Assembly: GCA_005788065.1 (NCBI GenBank)
Contig: SXZD01000292.1
Location: 1 to 7,439, forward strand
Direction of reading: 5' to 3'
Length of the DNA stretch: 7,439 bases
Source of the DNA: Burkholderiales bacterium
GTDB taxonomy: Bacteria; Pseudomonadota; Gammaproteobacteria; Burkholderiales; Burkholderiaceae_B
The position numbers were made by a program, and so were the translations under genes. The notes beneath the pieces are model-generated. The model was not told the DNA's origin and did not search any database. It worked only from the letters and a program-made list of their open reading frames with translations. Shown one piece after another: positions 1 through 4,997 of this stretch (the first letter of the stretch is position 1; each line of letters opens with the position of its first letter).

Positions 1-54
1 CAATGCGGATGGAACGGGATAATCAACCGTGTCTGATGGATGCCCATCCCCCGT

Positions 55-93
55 TAATGGGGAAGAGCCTAATGGGGAAGAGCCGGAAGAGCC
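55..93. repeat. 15-bp tandem repeat, 2.6 copies
   Basis: The unit TAATGGGGAAGAGCC occurs twice head to tail without mismatch (55-69 and 70-84). A truncated third copy, GGAAGAGCC, follows at 85-93. It lies just beyond the hairpin that follows the tmRNA gene. The rest of 1-54 shows no gene or other signal that I can support. The repeat looks like a local slippage duplication; no function is visible. Confidence 0.9.
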
Positions 94-121
94 AAAGGGC
101 CACACATTCTTGTGACCCTCT
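94..121 (-). terminator. Putative hairpin terminator of ssrA
   Basis: Read on the minus strand, GGGUCACA (118-111) pairs with UGUGGCCC (104-97) around a 6-base loop, with one U-G wobble. Three further pairs (119-121 with 96-94) extend the stem. Only a short UUU run follows the main stem before a mixed UUGGCUCUU tail, so intrinsic termination would be weak. It begins 10 bases after the mature tmRNA 3' end, which is where a terminator or processing structure is expected. Confidence 0.5.
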
Positions 122-130
122 TTATTTGAT

Positions 131-489
131 TGGTGGAGCCGGCGGGAATTGAACCCGCGTCCGCAAATCCTCTACTGCCAGTTCTACGTGTGTAGTCGTC
201 TTATTTGGTTTTAAGGACGCTGGCGCGAAGCGACACGCTACAGACATCCCGAGTTGCTGAGTCTAGTTCCCGGCGACGCAACCGCACCGGGCTCGATCCA
301 ATGAAAATGACTCTGCTGCTACTTGCGTAGCCTGACCCATTGGCAGGTCAGTGCAGAGGCCTCACCTTAAGCGGCGAGAGCGAAACGCTCGTCGTTTGCG
401 TTTATTGATTGCCAGTTGATTTACGAGGGTACTGGTCCTCGACACGCCCTGAACAGCTTTGCAATCCACGTCGAAACCGGGTCGGCCCC
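131..489 (-). ncRNA. ssrA: Transfer-messenger RNA (tmRNA)
   Basis: tmRNA rescues stalled ribosomes together with SmpB. It acts first as an alanyl-tRNA and then as a short mRNA that adds a degradation tag. The 5' end GGGGCCG (489-483) and the 3' segment CGGCUCC before A-CCA make a complete 7-bp acceptor stem with one G-U pair, which fixes both ends. The T arm GCGGGTTCAATTCCCGC is present near the 3' end, and CCA is encoded (133-131). The tag frame at 399-370 reads GCA AAC GAC GAG CGT TTC GCT CTC GCC GCT, giving ANDERFALAA, followed by TAA at 369-367. This is the tag I know from several betaproteobacteria. The length of about 359 nt is normal for a one-piece tmRNA. Nothing appears broken. The 3' end of ssrA is a common integration site for mobile elements, but no integrase or duplicated 3' end is visible here. 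Confidence 0.97.
370..399 (-). other. tmRNA tag reading frame (ANDERFALAA)
   Basis: This ten-codon resume frame inside ssrA starts at the GCA resume codon and ends at TAA (369-367). The tag ends in the hydrophobic ALAA that ClpXP-type proteases recognise. The bases around the end of the frame (CGAGCG...CGCTCT) also form part of a tmRNA helix, as is usual for the tag region. Confidence 0.93.
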
Positions 490-529
490 ATGTTCGGTTG
501 GTGATGCGTCCGCATCTCAAGTTAGCCAT

Positions 530-558
530 ATCTTACCGCGTTGCAACAGGGAAGCCAA
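530..558 (-). promoter_or_regulatory. Putative ssrA promoter
   Basis: On the minus strand, TTGGCT (558-553) and TAAGAT (535-530) are separated by 17 bases. Each matches the sigma-70 consensus at four of six positions. Transcription would begin near 523, giving about 34 bases of 5' precursor before the mature tmRNA end at 489, which RNase P would remove. The alternative pair TTGCAA/TAACTT, slightly closer to the gene, is a poorer fit. Confidence 0.45.
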
Positions 559-626
559 TGCATCTGGCAGATTTATTTAGGATGATAATCAACGCGACAG
601 TGGGATCGCGACGATTGAATTGTTCT

Positions 627-1195
627 TCAAAGAGCGATTTTCCACTCTCGCAGTTTGCCAACAGTCTGGGTCAGTCCTTGTCGCAGGCGTGTATCCAGAT
701 ACTCATCGGCGGTTTTGGCGGATTTTTCAACGCGCGCCTGTGTTTGGCTGCTTCACAAACTTTGGCTGGGTGCCGATCAAGCAGATCAAAAATGAAATCA
801 TCCGGGTGCTGTGCCGCGAGATGATGTCGCTGAAGTGCTTCAGATGGAAAGTCTTTCAGATTGAACGTCACGATCAGGTGGGCTCCTCCTTGAATGGCCG
901 TGGCAACCACATGTCGGTCATTTTCATCTGGCAGCGTTACGGAGCTTATCAAGTGCTCAAAATTGCTTATCAGACTGTCCCGAACGTGTGCATTCATGAG
1001 TATTCGGGTTCATTCGAGGTCCTCGCGTTTGAGGTCGCCTCTTTGTTTGAGAACGTTTCTTATCCACTCCTCATGAATGGTGTCAGTCCAGCGCGCCCGA
1101 TAAAGGTCTGTCAGGGCCAAACGCATGAGCAAGTCTCTGAGGGGGGCGGGGTAAAGCACACACGCATCATAGATGACCGTGAAGTTTGAACTTAT
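627..1195 (-). pseudogene. Decayed PIN-domain toxin (VapC-like)
   Basis: An intact relative would be a PIN-fold, metal-dependent RNase of about 189 residues. Read from an ATA at 1195-1193, the frame gives the typical N-terminus FTVIYDACVLYPAPLRD with the first catalytic-type Asp (residue 10), then HEEW with the second acid (about residues 42-43). It then meets an in-frame TGA at 1012-1010 (codon 62), where an Arg CGA would fit. The frame continues from 1009 with LPDENDRHVVATA and TFNLKDFP, the conserved C-terminal PIN motifs. At an A run (716-713) one base appears to be missing. Adding it restores KTADEYLDTRLRQGL and a stop at 629-627. No ATG, GTG or TTG lies between the upstream in-frame stop and the ATA. 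The longest surviving piece, starting at ATG 997, lacks the first two acidic residues and ends out of frame at 671. Three independent defects make an active nuclease very unlikely. It directly follows the HTH gene, in the usual order of such pairs. Confidence 0.88.
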
Positions 1196-1656
1196 TCGTA
1201 TCCCATATGCAGGGATTGCCCCTGTTGGGCGAGATCATCGAGTGCTTTGTGACGTTCCCGATCAATCTGGTCCTTGTATGCAACGACATCCAGATAGCGG
1301 ACTCGTCTGTGGGTGCCCACTCTATGAAATGGAATGATTCCCTGTTCCAGTAACTGAACTAAAAAGGGGCGCGAGACATTCAGCGCATCAGCCGCCTCCT
1401 GCGTGGTGAGTTCAGCGTGAATAGGGATGATGCTTACTGCGTTCCCTTCGCCAATGTTGGTGAGTATGTCGACGAGCAAGCGCAGGGCTGACACCGGAAT
1501 CTTTACCGGATGAGAATGTCCCTTGTCATCAAAAACATCGATTTGCTGGGTTGCGGGCTGGGTGTGCAGATAAGCGGACAGGGTCCGGCCGCTCTCGCGT
1601 GCTATCGCAACCTCTTCTGAACTGGGCAGTGAGTGGGTAAGTGAATTGGTGTTCAT
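1192..1656 (-). CDS. Excisionase-like HTH antitoxin-type protein
   Basis: This is a 154-residue protein with a MerR/excisionase-type helix-turn-helix (HTH_17-like) at about residues 83-131. The motif begins LTTQEAADALNVSRPFL and continues through the wing-like VGTHRRVRYLDVV, with Arg/His residues suited to DNA binding. The N-terminal 80 residues have no clear motif; in this family they commonly accompany a C-terminal HTH. Such proteins are found upstream of PIN-domain toxins, where they probably act as antitoxin and autorepressor. I infer that role from the neighbouring PIN remnant. I chose ATG 1656 because AGAGG lies 5 bases upstream. An in-frame ATG at 1701 would add 15 residues, but would place the start beside the operator-like repeats. 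The frame is intact and ends in TAA, whose bases overlap the dead start of the toxin. With the toxin broken, this would be an orphan regulator or a protective antitoxin. Confidence 0.85.
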   Translation of the reverse strand: MNTNSLTHSLPSSEEVAIARESGRTLSAYLHTQPATQQIDVFDDKGHSHPVKIPVSALRLLVDILTNIGEGNAVSIIPIHAELTTQEAADALNVSRPFLVQLLEQGIIPFHRVGTHRRVRYLDVVAYKDQIDRERHKALDDLAQQGQSLHMGYE

Positions 1657-1661
1657 GTCAG

Positions 1662-1666
1662 CCTCT
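1662..1666 (-). promoter_or_regulatory. RBS of the HTH gene
   Basis: AGAGG on the minus strand, 5 bases before ATG 1656. It supports this start over the upstream in-frame ATG at 1701. Confidence 0.6.
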
Positions 1667-1710
1667 TTGGTCGCTTTTTGCTTCGCGGTAAGGGGCAGCA
1701 CAAACGAAAT

Positions 1711-1788
1711 ATCCGAATATTCGAAACAATCGAAACGCTTGAGGCGGTGAGTTTTTTGGTGGATATTCGGATGCTGAAGCGTTCGCTT
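1711..1788. repeat. Inverted-repeat cluster upstream of HTH gene (possible operators)
   Basis: Several symmetries lie in the 55-130 bases upstream of the HTH gene start. ATCCGAATAT (1711-1720) is exactly inverted as ATATTCGGAT (1763-1772), with centres 52 bases apart, close to five helical turns. The first copy overlaps a perfect 10-bp palindrome, CGAATATTCG (1714-1723). TCGAAAC is repeated directly at 1721-1727 and 1730-1736. AACGCTT (1734-1740) is inverted as AAGCGTT (1777-1783), and the AAGCG/CGCTT pair (1777-1788) is itself symmetric. Paired operators of this kind fit autoregulation by the HTH protein, with looping or cooperative binding possible. No convincing -35/-10 pair could be assigned. 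Confidence 0.6.
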
Positions 1789-1802
1789 GAAAAGCGGCGA
1801 AA

Positions 1803-1829
1803 GGCCGGTCAGTTCAGGGCTGACCGGTC
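1803..1829 (-). terminator. Hairpin after the MBL-fold hydrolase gene
   Basis: CCGGTCAG (1805-1812) and CTGACCGG (1820-1827) form a perfect 8-bp stem with a 7-base loop, about 40 bases beyond the hydrolase stop codon. On the minus strand the stem is followed by CCUUUCGCCGCUUUU, so the U tract is poor. It may be a weak intrinsic terminator or an mRNA 3'-end stabiliser for the hydrolase transcript. It also separates that gene from the HTH/PIN pair. Confidence 0.45.
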
Positions 1830-1867
1830 CTATTCATGGTTGGGGGCCACGAAGTATCTTCAGATTC

Positions 1868-2845
1868 TTACTTCAAACCCATATAGTTCAGCGGCAGGAA
1901 TCTGTAGCCCTTGCCATCCGCCTTCTTTACCAACCGTCCCACACCCGGGAAGGACAGGTGTGTTGCACCCACCAGGTAGCCATTTTTGGCAGCCTCGGCA
2001 AATGCCTTTTCGCGTTGCGCACGGGCTGACTTGCTGTCGGAATCGAATGCGATGGTGACAGTAGGGTCGTCAAACTGGACAGCAGCCACGTGCATTAGAT
2101 CGCCCCACAGAATCATCTTCTGACCCTTGCTCTCAATTTCGAAAATGCTGTGGCCCGGCGTGTGGCCGTAAGTGGCACGAGCCTTGATTCCGGGTACCAG
2201 TTCCGTGTCGCCCGAAAACGTGACGAGCTTTCCGGCTGCTACGTAGGGGTTCACGCTGACCATGGCGCCTTGGTAAAACCCTTTGCCGTCCGCGGGGGCT
2301 GCGTCCAGATTGGCCTTGCTTAGCCAGTGGTCGGTGTCATTTTTATCGATGTGCAGCGTGGCATTGGGGAATGCACGCTGGTCGCCGTTCATCAGGCCAC
2401 CCACGTGGTCGGGGTGCATGTGGGTAATGACAACTGCGTCCACTTGCTCAGGCTTGTAGCCGGCTGCTTTGAGGTTGCTCACCACGTTGCCCAAGGTCGG
2501 TCCGAACAGTCCGGCCGCACCGGTATCCACCAGCACCAGTTTGGTACCGGTATTGATGAGGTAGGCGTTCACCGATGTGTCCACTTCATCGCCCAGAAAG
2601 TTTTTTTTCAGGGCGGCGCTGGTTTTTTCCGGTTTGCCGTGCAGCAGTTTGGTGACGGGCAATTTGACTGTGCCGTCGGACAGGGCAGTGATTTCAAAGT
2701 CGCCCAGCAGGATGCGGTGGAAGCCGGGCGCCTGGGTTTTGACCATGGGGGCTTCAGCAAAAGAGGCTGGTGCAAACGTAGCGGCCATACCGCCCAGCGC
2801 CACAGCGGTCGCCATGGATGTGAGCGTGCGTTTGATAGTATTCAT
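1868..2845 (-). CDS. Exported MBL-fold hydrolase, methyl parathion hydrolase-like
   Basis: This 325-residue metallo-beta-lactamase-fold protein starts with a signal peptide (basic MNTIKR, a hydrophobic stretch to about residue 28, probable cleavage after ASFA at 30), so it should act in the periplasm or outside. The di-metal site is complete: THMHPDH with H142, H144, D146 and H147, then H228 in GHTPGH, D249 in WGDL and H296 in ATHLSF. From memory, these correspond in order to the zinc ligands of methyl parathion hydrolase (MPH), and long stretches such as LVDTGAAGLFGPTLG, VQFDDP and DSDSKS match that enzyme. At the positions reported to distinguish MPH from its dihydrocoumarin-hydrolase-like ancestor, this protein has the ancestral residues. 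The likely activity is therefore hydrolysis of a lactone or aryl ester rather than an organophosphate. It is the last gene of its strand block, 93 bases after the VOC gene, and a hairpin follows. The only plausible start is ATG 2845; its Shine-Dalgarno sequence is weak. Confidence 0.92.
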   Translation of the reverse strand: MNTIKRTLTSMATAVALGGMAATFAPASFAEAPMVKTQAPGFHRILLGDFEITALSDGTVKLPVTKLLHGKPEKTSAALKKNFLGDEVDTSVNAYLINTGTKLVLVDTGAAGLFGPTLGNVVSNLKAAGYKPEQVDAVVITHMHPDHVGGLMNGDQRAFPNATLHIDKNDTDHWLSKANLDAAPADGKGFYQGAMVSVNPYVAAGKLVTFSGDTELVPGIKARATYGHTPGHSIFEIESKGQKMILWGDLMHVAAVQFDDPTVTIAFDSDSKSARAQREKAFAEAAKNGYLVGATHLSFPGVGRLVKKADGKGYRFLPLNYMGLK

Positions 2846-2869
2846 GAGTGTGTCTTTCTAGTGGATGGG

Positions 2870-2909
2870 TGTGCGAAACAATCCGGCATTCTGACCGTTG
2901 TTTCGCGCA
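2870..2909. repeat. Inverted repeat between VOC and MBL genes
   Basis: GCGAAACAA (2873-2881) is exactly inverted as TTGTTTCGC (2898-2906) with a 16-base spacer. On the plus strand the arms extend to 12 bp (2870-2881 with 2898-2909) through one U-G pair. The dyad lies 25-64 bases upstream of the hydrolase start. It could be an operator or promoter-proximal binding site for that gene, or an RNA hairpin in a joint VOC-hydrolase transcript. The long spacer and lack of a U tract argue against an intrinsic terminator. Confidence 0.55.
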
Positions 2910-2938
2910 GGGGTTCCCCGTGTTTACCCTTGCGGGTG

Positions 2939-3307
2939 TCATCCCATTTTGGTGATCGCAAACTTGTGGCCTGTGGGGGAGCGGAAATAGGCTGCATAGA
3001 AACCGGGCATCCGTTCGCCCGGCGCACCTTCATCAGCACCCCCGTTGGCCAGCGCCAGCTTCCAGGTGCTGTCGACTTCTTCACGGCTTTTGGCATTGAG
3101 TGCCACCATGGTGCCATTGCCCACGGATGCGGCCTCTTTGTTGAAGGGTCTGAGCAAACCGATGCTGGGCGCCCCAAACTGCGTACCCCAGATAATGCCG
3201 TGCGGCAGTTCCATCAGACGTTTGCCGCCCAGATGTGCCACGAGGGTGTCGAAAAAGGGTGCATCGGCAGCGACGTCATTGCTGCCCAGTGTGATGTAGT
3301 TGATCAT
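2939..3307 (-). CDS. VOC-family (glyoxalase-like) protein
   Basis: This is a 122-residue cytoplasmic protein with the vicinal-oxygen-chelate pattern. It opens with MINYITLGSNDV, has a first beta-alpha-beta unit of about 55 residues ending in GLLRPF, and a second unit that closes with GFYAAYFRSPTGHKFAI (residues 102-118), the region related to the usual YFRDPDGN motif. Members bind a metal and act as dioxygenases, isomerases or resistance proteins, and many small ones have no known substrate. Metal ligands cannot be assigned with certainty here; the terminal motif carries no obvious Glu ligand. The start ATG 3307 is supported by GGAG (3318-3315), 7 bases upstream. It sits 105 bases after the HAD phosphatase with no evident terminator between them, so readthrough from ubiG and the phosphatase is possible. 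The substrate is not predictable. Confidence 0.88.
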   Translation of the reverse strand: MINYITLGSNDVAADAPFFDTLVAHLGGKRLMELPHGIIWGTQFGAPSIGLLRPFNKEAASVGNGTMVALNAKSREEVDSTWKLALANGGADEGAPGERMPGFYAAYFRSPTGHKFAITKMG

Positions 3308-3327
3308 GTGATGTCTCCGTTAAAAAT

Positions 3328-3349
3328 GAGTGACGAGTGACGAGTGACG
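3328..3349. repeat. GAGTGAC triplicated 7-bp tandem repeat
   Basis: Three exact GAGTGAC units run from 3328 to 3348, with the first base of a fourth at 3349. They lie 21-42 bases upstream of the VOC start codon, in the expected 5' leader or promoter of that gene. Because the unit is 7 bases in non-coding DNA, a copy change would shift spacing rather than a reading frame. Confidence 0.9.
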
Positions 3350-3412
3350 CTTTATGAGGCGGTGCAGTCGTCTCTCTTTTGCTGGCGGGCGAATCGGTGG
3401 AGGGCATCCGGC

Positions 3413-4093
3413 TTAACTGGCAGAAACGTTCAGCAACGCGTTCAATTCCTCCACTGAGGCAACCAGATGGTCGGCTCCCCAGCGTTCAGGCGGGTCGTGT
3501 GGGCCGCAATAGCCGTAAGCTGCCGCCACCGTGATCATGCCGGCAGCCCGTCCGGCCTGCACGTCGCGCAGATCGTCGCCGACATACCAGCAAGAAGTAG
3601 CGTCCACGTTGAGGCGCTGGGCTGCAGTGAGGCAGGGTAGGGGGTGAGGCTTGGCATGCGCGGTGGTGTCCCCACCGATCAGCACGCCACAGCGATGGGT
3701 CAGGTTCAAGCCTTGCATCAGCATCTGCGCCAAGCTTTCTGCTTTGTTGGTGACCACGCCCCAGAGCACTCCTTTTTGCTCAAAATCAGTCAATAATCGG
3801 TCAAAACCGTCGAAAAGCCGGGATTCTGCAGCGATCCGGCTTTTGTAGCGCTCAATGAACTCGTCGCGCATGGCCTCATAGCCGTGATCCTGCGGTTTGA
3901 GTGCGAATCCTACCTCCAGCAAGCCGCGGGCACCCGCAGAGGCAACTCTCCGGAGTTGGTCAAACGGGCTGGGTTTCAGGCCACGGTCCCGTTGCATGTC
4001 CAGAATGGCGCCGGCCAGGTCGGGAGCGGTGTCTACGAGCGTGCCGTCCAGATCAAACAGGATGGCCGCGGGGTGCTGGTTACGGTATGTCAT
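3413..4093 (-). CDS. gph: HAD phosphatase, Gph/MupP type
   Basis: This 226-residue HAD-superfamily phosphatase has all motifs: FDLDGTLVDT (nucleophile D14, acid/base D16), VVTNK (T115), K148 in AKPHP, and GDDLRD (D173, D174, D177). The cap between residues about 20 and 95 is helical, as in subfamily IA. Proteins like this are usually named phosphoglycolate phosphatase (2-phosphoglycolate to glycolate). However, it follows ubiG directly, is 226 residues long, and carries ASAGARGLL, LFDGF and YGY...WGAD features. These resemble what I recall of MupP, the N-acetylmuramate-6-phosphate phosphatase of cell-wall recycling in Pseudomonas. The sequence alone does not settle the substrate. The ATG overlaps the ubiG stop (ATGA at 4093-4090), so the two genes are probably translationally coupled. 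The gene ends in TAA, and no terminator is evident after it. Confidence 0.93.
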   Translation of the reverse strand: MTYRNQHPAAILFDLDGTLVDTAPDLAGAILDMQRDRGLKPSPFDQLRRVASAGARGLLEVGFALKPQDHGYEAMRDEFIERYKSRIAAESRLFDGFDRLLTDFEQKGVLWGVVTNKAESLAQMLMQGLNLTHRCGVLIGGDTTAHAKPHPLPCLTAAQRLNVDATSCWYVGDDLRDVQAGRAAGMITVAAAYGYCGPHDPPERWGADHLVASVEELNALLNVSAS

Positions 4094-4839
4094 TCCGGTT
4101 TGCGACAGGCAATCATGTAATTGACGTCCGTGTCGGCCTCAAGCTTGTAGATGCGGGTGACCGGGTTGTAGGTCAGACCGGTGATTTCGGTGGTCTCGAT
4201 GCCGGCTTGTCTGCAGTAGCGTGACAGTTCGGCCGGTTTAATGAATTTTTCGTATGAATGCGTGCCTTTTGGCAGTATCTGCAATACATACTCAGCGCCC
4301 ACGATGGCAAACAGAAAACTTTTGGGGTTGCGGTTGATGGTCGAAAAATAAAGCCTGCCGCCCGGTTTGCACAGCCGCGCAGCCGCTGCAACGGTTGCAG
4401 CCGGGTCAGGTACGTGTTCGAGCATCTCCAGGCACGTAACCACATCAAAGGACTCAGGTTGCTCCGCGGCAAGGTCTTCGGCGCTGATGCAGCGGTAGGT
4501 GACCGGCACGCCACTTTCCAGTTGGTGCAGTTCGGCCACTTTCAAGGATTTGTCCGCCAGGTCGATGCCGAGCACATCGGCTCCTCGCGTGGCCATGCTT
4601 TCCGCCAGACTGCCGCCGCCGCAACCGATGTCCACGACGCGCTTGCCCTTCAGGCCGATGCGCTGATCACTCCAGTTCAGACGCAGGGGGTTGATTTCGT
4701 GCAGGGGGCGGAATTCGCTGGTGGGGTCCCACCATTTGTGAGCCAGCGCGGTGAATTTGGCCAATTCGGCAGGGTCAACGTTGCCCTGTTCACGGGCAGT
4801 CCGGGTGTCGCTTGTAGCGGCTTGGTTGGTGTCTTGCAT
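4090..4839 (-). CDS. ubiG: Ubiquinone biosynthesis O-methyltransferase UbiG
   Basis: UbiG performs both S-adenosylmethionine-dependent O-methylations in ubiquinone synthesis (the polyprenyl-catechol step and the final demethylubiquinone step), on the cytoplasmic face of the membrane. The 249-residue protein has the class I methyltransferase glycine-rich motif VVDIGCGGG (residues 68-76), an acidic ribose-binding D93 in GIDLADKSL, motif EMLEHVPDP (138-146) and the UbiG-typical stretch with KWWDPTSEFRPLHEINPLR (35-53). INRNPKSFL and LPKGTHSYEKF (about 168-198) fit the membrane-binding and substrate region of this family. Length and domain order are normal. ATG 4839 is the first start in the frame; the Shine-Dalgarno sequence is weak. 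It lies downstream of the ompA terminator, so it probably has its own promoter, and it overlaps the HAD phosphatase by 4 bases. Confidence 0.96.
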   Translation of the reverse strand: MQDTNQAATSDTRTAREQGNVDPAELAKFTALAHKWWDPTSEFRPLHEINPLRLNWSDQRIGLKGKRVVDIGCGGGSLAESMATRGADVLGIDLADKSLKVAELHQLESGVPVTYRCISAEDLAAEQPESFDVVTCLEMLEHVPDPAATVAAAARLCKPGGRLYFSTINRNPKSFLFAIVGAEYVLQILPKGTHSYEKFIKPAELSRYCRQAGIETTEITGLTYNPVTRIYKLEADTDVNYMIACRKPE

Positions 4840-4885
4840 GGCAGGTCGGCAGGTAATCTGCGTCAGGTACGTTTACAACAGGCCT

Positions 4886-4891
4886 ATTGTA
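4886..4891 (-). promoter_or_regulatory. Possible -10 element of the ubiG-gph operon
   Basis: TACAAT on the minus strand (4891-4886) matches five of six bases of the sigma-70 -10 consensus. It lies between the ompA terminator and ubiG, and would give a leader of about 40 bases. The -35 region 17 bases upstream (TGCCGC) is poor, so the assignment is tentative. Confidence 0.35.
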
Positions 4892-4951
4892 GTGGAAGGC
4901 TGACATCTGCGGCATGCGCATTAGCCCGGGTTCTGTGTCCCGCGCAGCCAT

Positions 4952-4978
4952 AAAAAAACCCGGCCGAAGCCGGGTTTT
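4952..4978 (-). terminator. Intrinsic terminator of ompA
   Basis: On the minus strand a 10-bp stem (AAAACCCGGC, 4978-4969, with GCCGGGTTTT, 4964-4955) closes on a UUCG tetraloop in the very stable C(UUCG)G context. A run of seven U (4958-4952) follows, beginning inside the stem. It starts about 20 bases after the ompA stop. This is a textbook intrinsic terminator and should insulate ubiG from the highly expressed ompA. Confidence 0.93.
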
Positions 4979-4997
4979 CGTGCTCGATCGCAGCAGA

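Noticed and set aside
131..160. Attachment site of an integrated element at the ssrA 3' end
   Set aside because: No second copy of the ssrA 3' end, integrase or phage gene is visible in the window; only 130 bases lie on that side.
599..626. Terminator of the PIN pseudogene (CGCGA...TCGCG after the stop)
   Set aside because: The stem is only 5 bp with an 8-base loop and no U tract.
459..824. Open plus-strand frame of 121 codons crossing the 5' end of ssrA
   Set aside because: It overlaps the tmRNA gene and its promoter, has no recognisable motif, and runs antisense to the PIN remnant.
671..997. 108-codon minus-strand frame as a complete small PIN gene
   Set aside because: Homologous sequence continues in frame upstream of its ATG past a TGA, and its last 18 codons are out of frame with the family. 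It is a fragment of the pseudogene.
620..1189. 189-codon plus-strand frame opposite the PIN remnant
   Set aside because: No motif is present, and it is antisense to a clear, if broken, PIN sequence. Its length results from the composition of the opposite strand.
2327..3340. 337-codon plus-strand frame opposite the MBL and VOC genes
   Set aside because: It is antisense to two well-supported genes, low-complexity in Gly, His and Cys, and has no domain.
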